DNA of 64,000 bases from positions 4,605,893-4,669,892 of the forward strand of contig JAVLUZ010000223.1 of assembly GCA_036768485.1 (NCBI GenBank). Reading direction: 5' to 3'. The notes under the pieces are model-generated. The model saw only the letters and a program-made list of their open reading frames with translations, was not told where the DNA came from and did no database searches. Origin of the DNA: Mermis nigrescens (taxonomy: Eukaryota > Nematoda > Enoplea > Mermithida > Mermithidae). This document shows, in pieces, positions 1-11,598 of this stretch. Position 1 is the stretch's first letter. The number at the start of each line of letters is the position of its first letter. The translations under genes and the position numbers were made by a program.

Positions 1-182
1 CGAACTGCTAACACAAGTTCGCCAACCGTGTAACTCTCGTAGTTACAATAATCCTTAAACCGAAAATGAGCCGTTGAACCACAAAACTGATAAAGATCAA
101 GAGAAAGTAAGAGATTTAAAAATATAATATTGTGCGTAAACTAAATCAAAATAAATTCTGCAGAGGTCTACCTCTAAATTTA

Positions 183-412
183 TAGTCCGTTTCATTTAAC
201 TTTGAGGTTTTTGAAAAAGTTGAAAATGCCTACAAACGTCATTTAAACTAACGGTATAGTTGTGATATTCTACAGTATATCCATTTATGGTGAGACACTT
301 GCTATTGCCTTGCCTAACCGCATCACTGCATCAAAATATTAAACCACTTAAATAGCCTGATTCGTGCAGATTAAATTCGAAAGAAAACCGCAAAGTTAAA
401 TGAAACAGACTA
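183..412. repeat. TA-flanked MITE, 230-bp family (MITE-T2)
   Basis: Complete copy. It starts TAGTCCGTTTCATTTAACTT and ends with the inverted AAGTTAAATGAAACAGACTA, with TA on each side as the apparent target duplication. It has no coding capacity. Related copies lie at 463-933 (interrupted), 2754-2963 (truncated) and 55063-55287. A TA target and short inverted ends fit a Tc1/mariner-type non-autonomous element; the transposase source is not in the window. Confidence 0.75.
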
Positions 413-462
413 TAACACTCTGTTCTCACAGCCGTCTCTGAGTTCCCAGACATATCTACATA

Positions 463-933
463 TAGTATGTTTCATTTAACTTTGAAGTTTTTGAAAAAGT
501 TAAAAGTGGCTACAAAAATGCTTTAAACTAATGCGGTAAAGGTGATATTCTGCAGTATAATGAGTCACAGGCACACCCTGGGCGTGGGGGTTTGGGGTAT
601 GCACTCTCCCCCAGAAACCAAAATACCCCCCAGAATTCAATTTTTAAAATTTTTTTCGTTTTTTTCTCTCAATTTTTTGATGCCAATGGATAGTGCTTGA
701 CGAGAAACGTCGAAAAATGGCGTTTTCATCGCCATACCACCATTTTTTAAGCCATTTTTGACCTTCCAAAAATCTTGCACCCCCAGAATTTTCTTGCTGC
801 CTACGTATGGTTACAAGGAGACATTTCTTATTGTTAAGCCGCTTTACTGTATCAAACTTTTAAACCACTTTTGTAGCCCGATTAATGCGGATTAATTTCA
901 AGAGAAAATCTCAAAGTTAAATGAAACAGACTA
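463..933. repeat. MITE-T2 copy interrupted by a hAT-like MITE
   Basis: Same family as 183-412. Its left half (463-571) and right half (810-933) are separated by a hAT-like MITE at 572-809. The two halves rejoin in the order seen in the intact copy, so the hAT-like element is the younger insertion. Confidence 0.7.
572..809. mobile_element. hAT-like MITE, family A
   Basis: Family A is about 230-270 bp. One end reads CACACCTGGGCGTGGGG and the other, inverted, reads CATACGTGGGCAGCAAG. The interior is shared by about eleven copies in this window. Flanks here are GTCACAGG and GTTACAAG, an imperfect 8-bp duplication; other copies give exact 8-bp duplications. Confidence 0.7.
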
Positions 934-1942
934 GCCTGTTTCGAAATTCTGTAGACTTTTGCAGTTAGGTGATTCGAAGGCAATAAAAAGTCAGCCAATC
1001 GGCGTACATAAGGCCTTTCATCCGATTAGCTCAGCCTCTTGCACGTTATTTGGCTCTTAAACCTGAGCTTTGGCTGGCACTGGGTCAGGTTTGCTCTTGT
1101 GAGAGCTTTACCGCTTAACCGGCAGCGTTGCGCAAGTAGAATACCTACACAGCGCGCGGTATGGAACTCTAAATTTCTCATTGTGAATTGAGGTTACCGC
1201 TGAACACTGGGAAGCGACGGCGAAGTGAAAGTGTCTCATCTCATTGTACGATTAGCGTATCATTTGATGAAAGAGGCGGGTACTAAAAGACTACTCAAAT
1301 TGCTTTGAAATTTGTTCGAATTTTTTATGCTCTAAAGGGAACGAGCAGCGTCAACACAAAAAACAGTTATTTGACGCGTCGTCATTTTTAATCCCATTTC
1401 CAGAACTGACCCCCTCCAGAATTCTAATCCTTTACTTGTTGATCATATCGCTCACTTCTTTAATTCGTTATTTTTATTTTGTTCACTGTTTTTGACAATT
1501 TAATCTTTTTAGCGCCTGCAGTATCAGTTTTTTCTAAATGTTGCAATGAAGCCAATAAGAATTATCGCGCCTTTAAATTATACGTTCTGAGTGTAAGACT
1601 ATGTGTTCATGTGCTTTAGGTATGCCTCGAGTCAATGACCATACATGGACATGGGGCTTGGGGTGTACAGCCCCAGAAAATGAAAAATCCCCGCAGATTA
1701 CTGTAGACCCTCCAGAAATCTATTTTTAGTAACATTTTTGACAATTTTTGACGTTTTAATTTTTTTGCTGCCCATGTATGCTCCATGACTCATAGACTGA
1801 AACTTCCAACTCATAGCAGCTGTATACGTATATGTACGTATCACACTGATGCATTTATGGTAATACCCACCACTTTCCTATAATTTTCAGATTTTTATTT
1901 TCAATTGTAGAATTCGGAGGCTCGGTTATTTAATTTCACTGA
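934..1942. other. Intergenic, no gene recognised
   Basis: No ORF with recognisable similarity. A degenerate repeat around 1640-1790 (runs of CCCC with AGAAA) resembles the hAT-like families elsewhere but has no clear ends. Confidence 0.5.
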
Positions 1943-2122
1943 CTATTGTATACATCTTTCACATAAGTTTGGGCATAAATTTGAAGAATTTTTCCGACAA
2001 TAAAATCGCAGATTACGATAATTACATATGTATCGAATCTATGCTATAATCGCAATCTGTCAGCTTATTGATGTCGGACGTAGATCGTAAAATTTATGCC
2101 CGAACTTGTATGAAATAGACTA
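1943..2122. repeat. Degenerate TA MITE, ~160-bp family (MITE-T1)
   Basis: Diverged copy of the family whose best copy is 4981-5137. Both arms contain the diagnostic GCATAAATTT / AAATTTATGC segment and the right end reads TGAAATAGACTATAG. Confidence 0.55.
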
Positions 2123-2344
2123 TAGTTTTAACATCAATTTAGTGCTTACCATTTTTTAGGCCATTTCAATCCAAAAAGCTCAATTTCTTTTGATCCTCCA
2201 GACCGGCTGACCCCCAAGATCGGCCAAAAGTGGTTGAAATTGACTAGGACGTTTTACATCTAACAGTTTTGAGGTGGTCTCGGCTTAAAAAGCTTTGACC
2301 CTACGAACTGGCCATGTTGTGCATCTTTGCTTTGTATCCTGTCC

Positions 2345-2601
2345 CACACCTGAGCGTGGGGGATTTGGGAATATGTATCCCCCGAGAAACCAAAATACCC
2401 CAGAAATCAAAATACCCCTCCAGAATTTAATTTTTAAAAATTTTTTTCGTTTTTTTTTCGCAATTTTTTGATGCCAATGGATAGCGCTCGATGAATTACG
2501 TAGAAAAATGGTGTGTTTTTCTGCCATACCACCACTTTTAAGGCCATTTTTTGACCTTTGAAAAATCTTGCACCCCCCAGAATTTTCTAGCTGCCCACGT
2601 G
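2345..2601. mobile_element. hAT-like MITE, family A
   Basis: Starts CACACCTGAGCGTGGGG and ends CTGCCCACGTG, with the full family A interior. No clear target duplication is visible, so the flanks may have been altered. Confidence 0.65.
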
Positions 2602-2753
2602 CTCGTGACTTTTACTGAGCAAGAAATACTATTCTGACATACATACAATAAAATTAGTAAATTAGTAAGATTCAAATTTAGTGCACTGAATGCAGATCTA
2701 TATACAAGATTTAGCATTTAGAAGCGTCGAAAAAACGTGTTTCTAACGCTTGA

Positions 2754-2963
2754 CTATAATCTGTTTCATTGAGCTTTAAGGTTTTTGAAAAATTTAAAGT
2801 GACTACAGAAGTGTTTTAAATTAATGTAATAAATATGATATTCTACAGTACCTATATTGAGTCATATAGAAACGCATGCCATTAAGCCGCATTACTGTAT
2901 CAAAATTTCAAACCACCTTTGTAGCCTGATTTTTGCGAAAAAATTTAAAAGAAAACCGCAAAC
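2754..2963. repeat. MITE-T2 copy truncated at its right end
   Basis: Begins TATAATCTGTTTCATTGAGC and follows the 230-bp family to AAACCGCAAACT. There the next element (2967-3510) begins, so the right inverted end is missing. Confidence 0.6.
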
Positions 2964-2966
2964 TTA

Positions 2967-3510
2967 TAGTCTGTTTCATTTATTAGAGAGCTTTTTAGTC
3001 AATTTTTTTAAGGGCTACAGTAAGTGAAACAAGATGATTTACTGTAATTGGGCAAATCAGCTCAGTGAGGGCGAGTGGCTGGAATTCTTTAATTTTTGAT
3101 ACATTAATCGTCCATATAAATTTAATTTAGGCATTTAATCAGCGCTGGGACATGCTACAGTAAGTGCGCTAAATAAAAATCTGTCGGCTGGAATCGAACC
3201 CGGGTTGCTTCGACGACAAGCGCATGTTCTACCACTGAGCTATGCGGGAGTTCGCGGCGTTTCTTAGCATCTTAGTCTATTGTGTTTAAAGTGTCAACTT
3301 AGCATAAGCTTAATGCGTGATTTTATCTGTAAGTTGATTGATCTGCTGGAAGACGAGAATTAATTATGCCGCAAAAAATGTGATTGAAAAACCCTTCTTT
3401 GCTACGTAGCTACGGTGAGATCTAGCGACCTACAGTAAACAAGAAAAAAGGGTTACTGTAGCCCCCGAAAACATTTACTGAAAAAGCTCTCGGATAAATG
3501 AAACAGACTA
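2967..3510. mobile_element. 544-bp TA-flanked MITE with an internal tRNA-like segment
   Basis: Starts TAGTCTGTTTCATTTATTAG and ends AAATGAAACAGACTA, with TA on both sides. The ends match the MITE-T1 and T2 families but the interior is different and includes a tRNA-like segment at 3181-3252. No protein-coding capacity is seen. Confidence 0.7.
3181..3252 (-). ncRNA. tRNA-like sequence, probably a pseudogene or SINE head
   Basis: On the minus strand an A-box-like TAGCTCAGTGGTAGAAC and a B-box-like GGTTCGATTCC lie at tRNA spacing. A GCTT/AAGC stem with a 7-base loop would place CGT in the anticodon position. The acceptor stem pairs poorly and the T stem has mismatches, so a working tRNA is unlikely. 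It sits inside a MITE, which suggests a captured tRNA or a tRNA-derived SINE. Confidence 0.45.
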
Positions 3511-3711
3511 TAAATAAAACAGACAATAACCATTTTTTGCTCCAAAAGTGTTTTCCACTACATTAGGCGGATATAAGGAGGACGGCCATCCCCCCCCGTG
3601 GGCCAAAAATAAATGGCGAGATAAAGAAAAGATACGTAATGTTGCAATGATCAGTCATTAATGATCATAATTTCTGAAATTCGCGCCCGATAATGCTGTT
3701 AATAACGTTTA

Positions 3712-3798
3712 TAGTCTGTTTCATACAACTTCGGTCATAAATTTAAAAACTATCTCCGACAATTAGCTGACAGATTGCGATTATAGCATTGGTAAGAA
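3712..3798. repeat. Left half of a MITE-T1 copy
   Basis: Starts TAGTCTGTTTCATACAACTT and follows the 157-bp copy at 4981-5137 to about ATAGCATTGG. It then stops abruptly at the Polinton-end fragment that begins at 3799. Its right half was not found nearby. Confidence 0.6.
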
Positions 3799-3992
3799 TA
3801 GTAATGGCCGGGACCCTAGGGGGCAACGCTTGTAGGATAGCCTATGTTATAACATAGGTGATGATGTAAAACTCTGCACCATGAGGTAAGCTGAGGGTGC
3901 AACGTTAAAGTATATAGAGCATTTGGACGGGACAGGAGGGGTGTGTAAGGGGGCTCCCACCGCGCCGCCTGTTATAGCATGGTCTATAAATC
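3799..3992. mobile_element. Solo Polinton terminal fragment
   Basis: About 190 bp closely matching the outermost end of the Polinton inverted repeat at 15890-16085: the same AGTAATGG start, the AGGATAGCCTATGTTATAAC stretch, and the TATAGCATGGTCTAT end. No polymerase or second end is nearby, so this is a relic or a recombination product. Confidence 0.75.
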
Positions 3993-4978
3993 AATAGGTA
4001 CTGTATATAGACGCCGTCTATCCAAATCTTATTGGTCAAAATTATTGTCATAAGTAAAATTTGTTTCTGCTAGAAGCTTCGTTTTATTCGTATTATTCTT
4101 TGGCCGTGTTTTTTGCCGTTGGGTTGCGTCTAGCTTGTATAGCTGTTTTTTCGTCTGTTCGAACGACTTTTTCTCTTACTTAATTTTTCGTGCACATAAA
4201 GTTAGCAATTTAGCCACCTAGAAGTGCGTTTTACTGCAGGTGGTTCGGCACCGGTGGACGGCCCCATGTTTTTACTATTTGTCGTAAAATTCAGGTGACT
4301 TACCTTTTTAATTTTCCACTTTATCGAAAATTCAATCATTCAATTTTTCGATCTAAAATCATAAAAATTATTACATAATTTTCATAAAGGATGACTGCCC
4401 GGTCTAGAGCTCTGTGTTGTTGTGTTTATAGTTCATTGTGCTGATTGGAACCGAAAAACGAATAGTTTTCGCCATAGGTATTTAGCGAAAACAAGCTCTC
4501 AAGTGTTTCGCGATAATTATTATTTTGGTCCAAAATAGGTCAACTGACCTGGGGCGAATTCCGGGGCTACTTAATTACTGCTGCGTTAGGTATCTAGAGC
4601 ATAGCTGCGTAAATCTCCCTAGGTATGGGCAAATCTAGGTCCGAGAAGTTTTAAGGTCGTAAGTAATTTGAGGTTCCAGCGGTTGAATAAAGGCAAATCG
4701 CCGTAGCAACCTGACCAGCGCTAAGTGTAGCCAGGTACTTAAGTAAGTCCCTTGCCGTTTAAGTAGTTGTATATATGTGTGCTAGGCCACGGGTGGCATG
4801 CTGTCCGTTTAGATATCTGTACATACCGCAATTACCCACTCGCCAACACCACTATATTTACACTTGACACATTTCGAAATCCATAATGTACATAAAAATT
4901 TCCTTTACTGCTTCGAACTGTAGCTTTGGTAAACGAAAGGATAAAATACATACGATGAATATAACGCACTAATATACT
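3993..4978. other. Intergenic, no gene recognised
   Basis: No supported coding region, RNA gene or repeat boundary was found. The stretch 4500-4830 is less AT-rich than its surroundings but has no long ORF. Confidence 0.4.
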
Positions 4979-4980
4979 TA

Positions 4981-5137
4981 TAGTCTGTTTCACTTAACTT
5001 CGGTCATAAATTTTAAAATTATCATAGACAATAAGCTGACAGATTGCGATTATAGCATTGATCTAATATATAATTATCGTAACCCTCGTCGTTGAAAATT
5101 CTCAGAATTTATGCACGAACTTGTGTGAAACAGACTA
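4981..5137. repeat. TA MITE, complete 157-bp reference copy (MITE-T1)
   Basis: Perfect inverted ends TAGTCTGTTTCAC / GTGAAACAGACTA flanked by TA. Other copies or halves lie at 1943-2122, 3712-3798, 49714-49880, 56030-56105 and 58055-58110. Confidence 0.75.
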
Positions 5138-5947
5138 TAAGCAGAATTTCATCAAACAATGATAGGTGTTTTTATTGATATCGCAATTTTCATGATCCTC
5201 AACTTCCTTTCTTGGCCATTAGCCCGGTTTTTAACATTTGCAGGTTGCTCGGCAAACTTATTTGGGATCCCTAACGAGTTTGAATTTTCCAAATTTAGCC
5301 TATTCTGTTCCTTCTGATCAATAAAAACTAAGTATTTAGATTTTAGTGTAATCTAATTCAATTTAATTTACAGTAAACGGTTTTTCTTAATTGGACGCAA
5401 AACTAAGTTAAGCTTTTCCACTAATTGAATCCAATCTTAAAAATAATTTAGACTAGCAAATGGGGCGCTTCGCTGCCCCATCTGCTAGAGTGTTTGTAAA
5501 CAAATCATATCTTAATCAGTAATAAGTATAAAAAATTGAATGACTCTGCAATGGATCGGCGAGCGGTTTTTATATTTTTTATATCTAGCTGAGCTGCCCG
5601 GCGTTGCCCTGGCTGAACTAAGGCCTGATAGCTGTATGGGAATGAGATGTCTCTTGTATATTTATTTTTCGGGACTTTTGATGTTTTTGGAATATTTCTA
5701 AAAAAATTATTGGTAAAAACATACTGTATTCTTTAAATTTTTTAAAACTGTCTTCTGTCAACCATTTCTTTGATTAAAGCCATATTTCTGACGTTATAGA
5801 ATGGTTCTGAGAATTCTTTATCCTACATCATATTTTTGATGTTCTGGGATGTTCTGGAAATTATACCATTAGATGGTTTGGTATGTTTAAAAATTTTGTT
5901 TGATCATAATCATATTTTAAACGTTTTAGAATATTAAAAAGACTTTT
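5138..5947. other. Intergenic, degenerate repeats at the right edge
   Basis: No gene seen. From about 5760 the sequence begins to show diverged versions of the 48-bp unit found at 5948-6124. Confidence 0.4.
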
Positions 5948-6124
5948 TTGGTCCAAAACCATACTTTTGATGTTTTTGGAGGTTTACAAATTTTTTTCTG
6001 GTCAAAACCATATTTTTGATGTTTTGGGGTGTTTAAAAATTTTTTTTGGTCAAAACCCTTTTTTTGATGTTTTGGGATGTTTAAAGATTTTTTTGGTGCA
6101 AACCATATTTTTGATGTTTTGGGA
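5948..6124. repeat. 48-bp tandem repeat
   Basis: About 3.5 clear copies of a unit with the core GGTCAAAACCATATTTTTGA followed by TGTTTTGGG. The period, a multiple of three, opens a 62-codon ORF that is not a gene. Confidence 0.7.
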
Positions 6125-6127
6125 CGC

Positions 6128-6325
6128 CAATCTTACAGCACAGGATATGTTATAGCACTGGGTATGGTATATCACGTCCTATCTTGTAGCATGGGGTATG
6201 TTATATCACGTCCTATCCTGTAACACTGGGTATGTTATATCACGTCCTATCTTATAGCATGGGGTATGTTACATCACGTCCAATTGTATAGCATTGAGTA
6301 TGTTGTATCACGTCCTATCTTATAG
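6128..6325. repeat. 34-bp tandem repeat
   Basis: Five to six copies of a unit containing TATCACGTCCTATCTTATAG and TGGGGTATGT. It directly follows the 48-bp array. Confidence 0.7.
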
Positions 6326-7015
6326 CGTCGGGTTCAACTATGTACATTGTTCAACTTTGCCCTCATTGTAAACAAATGCAAAAAAGTTGCATATTAAATT
6401 AGCCACTAGAAGCAAAAACATTTGGATTTGTTTTGAAAAATGAGCTTGCTAAGCGAGAGTTGTAAACTAAGAGGAGCTTATCAGCGGCCCCAGAAGCCCC
6501 AGGGGCCAAATTTTGGAAGCAACAGTCAACCTGTGCTTCTGCAAAAAGACAAAAACCTAAATTTTACGCTGTGCTTAGGGTACCTTTGGGCTCCCGTATC
6601 TCAGAAACCAATCCGTGAATTTTCTTCAAATTCTACAGTAAGGTCAGTCATAAGATATCCAATAATTGGTGGAAACTTTAAAAAATTTATCTGCTGCGAT
6701 TTGAGATATTTGATAAAAATACACTTGTAAATCACATTTTTCTTACGGCATCACATCAGTTTACACTGTAGTGTAAAGTGCTTCACACCAGTCGATAGCG
6801 CATAAAAAGTTGATCTAGGGTGGCTTTAAAATTTTACCCTGCGGCAATTGCATAAGCGGCTAGAGCTACCAAAACCTTTTACATAAATCCGTAGTTTCCG
6901 GGTTTCAGGAGTCCGATCGAGCCATTTTAATCAAAAAATTATAATTAGCGCCCGAGAATACCCATTGAGTGAAAATATAAGTATCACAAAATTATCCAGT
7001 AAAAACTTTTTTGCC
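6326..7015. other. Intergenic, one unsupported 96-codon ORF
   Basis: An ORF at 6440-6730 (+) has no recognised domain, signal peptide or splice context, so it is not called as a gene. Nothing else was identified. Confidence 0.4.
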
Positions 7016-7080
7016 TCACACACACACACACACACACGCACGCGCGCGCGCGCACACACACACACACACTTACACACAAC
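7016..7080. repeat. CA/CG dinucleotide microsatellite
   Basis: Runs of CA interrupted by a CG block, then CA again. Confidence 0.9.
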
Positions 7081-8527
7081 TCGAAATTAATATTATAGAT
7101 TATAAAAGTACTTAAAAAAGTCTTATACACTTTTACCGTTCGACAACTAAAGCGATATCTTGATTATTGCTAATGAAATCCTTCATTTTTTACCAGAACT
7201 AGAAATTTATAAACAAGAACAAAAACTTTAAACAGCGACATGACGTAGGTTGTTTTAAAGCCACCCAGTTTCACCACAAAGTTATGAGTTACGGGCAGTG
7301 AACGACCGAAGCTTCAGCCGAAGGCCGAAGGCCGAAGCTACGGCCGAAGGCCGAATCTGTATAAATTCTTCAGTCTAATTCTGATTAGTATGAAGAATGA
7401 AAGTTAAGCTTGATTATGTTCCAGGAGTAAATATGAAGTAATAAAACAGTGTCATTCATTGCGAAAATTTTATTAGCGCAATTAATTCTCTTTATTAGCA
7501 CTGATTTCATTATTAGACATTTCATGTATATCAGCAGCTAATACGTATTGATCATCATCAGATTCACTATCCTGAATATATAAAAATATAATGTATTATT
7601 AGGAATAAAGCCTGGAATTCCTGAGAATTATACAAACAATTGATTAATTCCTAATTTTCCTGCTGATACTTAAATTTGTAGAATTAGACATAAAAGCAAA
7701 CAGAGATTTCTTCCCGTTATTAGATGCAGAAGTTTAAGGAAGTTAACACGTCGACCATGGAGCAATTATTTAATACAAAAGAGAATGGTACACAGCAGTG
7801 TTTTTTGTACTCGGCAAAGATTTTTCCCATTGTACAAAGATTTATTGGGACTGTCTTTGTACATTTACAAAGATTTATGCGATGACAAAAATTGCAAAAA
7901 AGGTCTGAAATTCGCAAAAATTTTAGGCGCTACGCGCCAAAATCAGTAATTGTGTGTTCTACATATTTTTATAATGACAGAAATTGCATTTCAAAAGTAA
8001 ATATGTCAAATTTTTCGCGCCGCGCCGTTTCAAAACGATCCTTAGTGATGTTTGCCCGTAGAGACCCAGAAATTAGCTAAAATACACTACCGAAAGTCAA
8101 ACAACTCTGTTTTTACCACACTAAAATCGCTACTGTACCATATTCTAGTACCCAAAAATTTGTGTATACAATATTTACAACAATTTTTGGGCAAACAAAA
8201 ACTATAAAAAGGTGTATAATTTCCGAAAATTTTCGGTGCTTCGCGCCGAAATGAGTGATTTTTTTGTCCTATATATCTTTAAAATGGCAGAATGTGCATT
8301 TAGAATGGAAAAATGTCAAATTTTTTCGGCACTTTGCGCCGTTTTGAGACAATTTTTAGTAGGTTTTGGCGTCAGAAACCCAGAAATTAGCTAAAATACA
8401 CTACCAAAGATCGAAAGCCCTGTTTTACCACACTAAAATCGCCACTGTACTATAATATAGTACACAAAAATTTGCGTGTACAAAATGTACAAAGACTTTT
8501 GGGGACCATCTTTGTACATGTACAAAC

Positions 8528-9650
8528 TAGGATGCACCGGGGCCGCCTTTTTGACCGGGGCCCGGGCCCGGGGCCGGTACTAGAGACTGGGACCAACCGG
8601 AGCCAACTATTTTTGCTATATCCAGGATATACCATGTATACATATGTATTTGGCAAAATGTGACTTATGCAAAATAGCGTCTGGGCAAGTCTATGGCATC
8701 CGTCCACATGTATTTTCGAGTTCAATTAATCATCATAGCTTACATAGGTCAAAAATTTTTCTTACCATTTATAAAATTTGGCCCAATTCACGTAACTTGC
8801 ATAATTATCAGCCGAATTACTCATGTTTTAGATCAGACGAGTTGAAAATAGCTTAAACAAGGATAGAAATTTCGCGTGCATAGTTTATTATGTTGACAGC
8901 CGATCCAACACAAAAAAAACATCTTTTTGAATTTCATCCGCAGGCATGTAGCTGGCCGTCCTATTTTGGGGTGACCAACACCAATTTTGGAGGGACTAAG
9001 CCCAAAAAGGCCAAAAATAGCAAAAAATAACGTTTAAAAAGTCAATTTTTCCGATTTTTCTGAATTTTTTTGGGGTCCGGCCGGACCCCCCATTCCCCCA
9101 GAGCTACGTGCCTGTTCATCCAGCAAACAAACCTACAGGAATGCCACAAAATGTTAAACGTATGCTTTCTCTCATGCAGAAGAAAAAGTCGGAACAGAAT
9201 TGGATCCGATGGGCTTTTTGCGAACAAAATTGGAAACTTACCCGGCCCTGGCATATATAAGTGACAAGGAAAGCCCCCGCCCATGTGTACCCCGAGTGAA
9301 CGCTTGTTCAGTACAAGCGGCAATATTTGCTCGGATTCCCGTTCTCGTTTGCTGCATGAGCGATTAGAAACGCTAGTGTATTTGGCGAAAAACTTGTAGA
9401 TTATCGGTTTTGACTATTAAATTGCTGCAGCTATAAACGTGAATAAGCTAAATTTCTGAGATAAAATTTGTGACCAATGTTTTGTTATACATGAATGATA
9501 TGCACAGGCGATTATGCACGATTTTTCCTCAAAATATCGCCAAAATCCGAACAAAAAACGTTTAGATAATTCTAAATAATAGGCTGAAAGTTGCGTAATT
9601 TGGCTCCGGCCGGGGCCCCGGGGCCGGGGCCTGGCCCCGGTGCATCCCTA
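8528..9650. mobile_element. 1.1 kb hAT-like element (TAGGGATGCACCGGGGCC ends)
   Basis: The left end TAGGATGCACCGGGGCC and the inverted right end TAGGGATGCACCGGGGCC are nearly identical. An exact 8-bp duplication GTACAAAC lies at 8520-8527 and 9651-9658. The ends are very GC-rich, rich in CCCGGG. ORFs translating as Gly-Pro repeats across these ends are artefacts. A family C MITE lies inside at 8941-9114. Confidence 0.85.
8941..9114. mobile_element. hAT-like MITE, family C
   Basis: Ends CAGGCATGTAGCTGG and AGCTACGTGCCTG. Flanks are TTCATCCG and TTCATCCA, a 7/8 match. This is the innermost layer of the nest. Confidence 0.75.
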
Positions 9651-10207
9651 GTACAAACGGACATTGTTAAAATAAAAACACTGGTACATAGTAGACACAC
9701 GATATACAACCAGTACAAAAATGGCGTTGGAATTTCGAGTAAACAAAGACATGCCTTCAAATGTGAGACATGTAGGAATAAAGGTGAGGCTTTTCCCTTA
9801 AGTGTCTCATCATTTTTGCGATCGCTAGTGATTCATTCATAGTCGAACTTTTTTAAAAATGGAAACAGATGCGGAGCAGATACAATGCTTAGATGAGTCA
9901 GCTTTTGTTATTAGTACATGGTTGCTTGCTGTTTGTATAGTCAAAGTTACTGCTGTGAGCATATTTTTAATAAAATTTAAGGTGACTAGAAGATAAATTG
10001 AGCTAAATGGTGTCGTCTGGGGTTAGTTATATTGCACATTGTCTAAATTTTAATGCGAATAAAAAATTGCCCTGAAAAAAAGCTTCGGCCTTCGGCCTCT
10101 TTTTCCTTCTTGCTTCGGCCGAAAACCGAAGCAAGAAAACACCCACCTTCGGCCGAAGCATCGGCCGAAGCCGAAGCTTCGGTCGTTCCCTGGTTACGGG
10201 TGACGAT

Positions 10208-10471
10208 CATAGGCGGGCGGCACCAAAAATTCTGGGGATGGGTGTGCAAGATTTTTCAGAGGTCAAAAAATGGCCCTAAAAATGATGGTGTGGCGGAAAA
10301 AACACCATTTTTCAATGTTTCTCATCGAGCACTATCCATTGGCATCAAAAAATTGCGAAAAAAAACAAAAAATTTCGAGAATTGAATTCTGGGGGTATTT
10401 TGGTTTGTGGGGGGTATTTTGGTTTCTCGGGAGAGTGGGTGTATACCGCAAACTCCCCACGCTCAGGTGTG
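10208..10471. mobile_element. hAT-like MITE, family A (inverted copy)
   Basis: 264 bp. Exact 8-bp duplication GTGACGAT at 10200-10207 and 10472-10479. It is opposite in orientation to the copy at 10501-10764. Confidence 0.85.
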
Positions 10472-10500
10472 GTGACGATTTTACGAGTACGGGCTATGAG

Positions 10501-10764
10501 CACACCTGGGCGTGGGGGGAGAGGTTTGGGGGGTATGCACCCCCCAGAAACCAAAATACCCCCCAGAAATCAAAATACCCCCCAGAATTCAATTTTTGAA
10601 AATTTTTTTGTTTTTTTCGCAATTTTTTGATGCCAATGGATAGTGCTTGATGAGAAACGTCGAAAAATGGTGTTTTTATCGCCATACCACCATTTTTAAG
10701 GCCATTTTTCGACCTTCAAAAAAATCTTGCACCCCCCCCAGAATTTTCTTGCTGCCCACGTGTG
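10501..10764. mobile_element. hAT-like MITE, family A
   Basis: 264 bp with ends CACACCTGGGCG and CCCACGTGTG. Exact 8-bp duplication GCTATGAG at 10493-10500 and 10765-10772. Only 29 bp separate it from the inverted copy to the left. Confidence 0.85.
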
Positions 10765-11420
10765 GCTATGAGTGCTACGGATTTTCGTTTCACCAAAAAC
10801 TGGGATTTACGAGCTACGGGCTACGAGTTACGAGTTCCACGAGTACTTTTTACGAATTTTTTTTACGAATTACGACTAGGCGATTTCAATACAATGTTTT
10901 GATCGAATGTTACGAGTAAAAAGATTCGTAAATTTTGTAATATTTTCACGGACCAAAACGAGGTACAAGGGACAGACTAGTGCTTTTAATAGTTTTCTGA
11001 TTTGTTTTTCTCAATTCGTTTCATTTTTGACGCACACACCTACATATACTGGCAACAAATATAACGATTAAAAAGAAAGCATTCAAAAAAATGAAATATT
11101 TTTCAAGAACATTTTTCAGAATAATTCCATAAAATTTGATCCTGATGCTGTATCGTTGAGTAGTAATTCAACAATTTGTTTCTTAGCCTTTACTAGTAAT
11201 GCCGTAGCTTTTTTTAATGGAAAATATTAAAATCAATTAGATGCATTTTCATGAGTTGCGGAAACCGGACATTTTCTCATTTGCTTTCTTAAAATTTGAA
11301 TTTCTTAAGAAAAGAGCCGACCGCACCTCACTTTGTTAAATTTGAAAATTTAAATAATGCGCTGTAATATACTCTTAGCTTCGTAACGTCTCTGAACCTG
11401 ATTTATTCAATTTTGTTTAT

Positions 11421-11450
11421 AAATTATTATTATTATTATTATTATTATTA

Positions 11451-11514
<64 letters not shown>

Positions 11515-11556
11515 CATTATTAATATTATTATTATTAATATTATTATTATCATTAA

Positions 11557-11598
<42 letters not shown>

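Larger units (their letters stand above)
7296..10192. mobile_element. 2.9 kb hAT-like element (GGCCGAAG-rich ends)
   Basis: Ends CAGTGAACGACCGAAGCTTC and, inverted, CAGGGAACGACCGAAGCTTC, followed by palindromic GGCCGAAG runs. An exact 8-bp duplication GTTACGGG lies at 7288-7295 and 10193-10200. No transposase ORF is recognised. The interior holds a repeat at ~7800-8520 that recurs at 40900-41250, and another hAT element at 8528-9650. Confidence 0.8.

Noticed and set aside
6440..6730. 96-codon ORF (+)
   Set aside because: No start context, splice signals, hydrophobic segments or known motifs; isolated in repeat-rich DNA.
8450..9842. ORFs with Gly-Pro runs at 8472-8663 and 9572-9842
   Set aside because: They translate the GGCCCGGGCC-rich termini of a hAT element and are open on both strands.
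10053..10385. ORFs over the GGCCGAAG-rich end and adjacent MITEs
   Set aside because: They run across an element boundary and insertion sites and translate palindromic terminal repeats.
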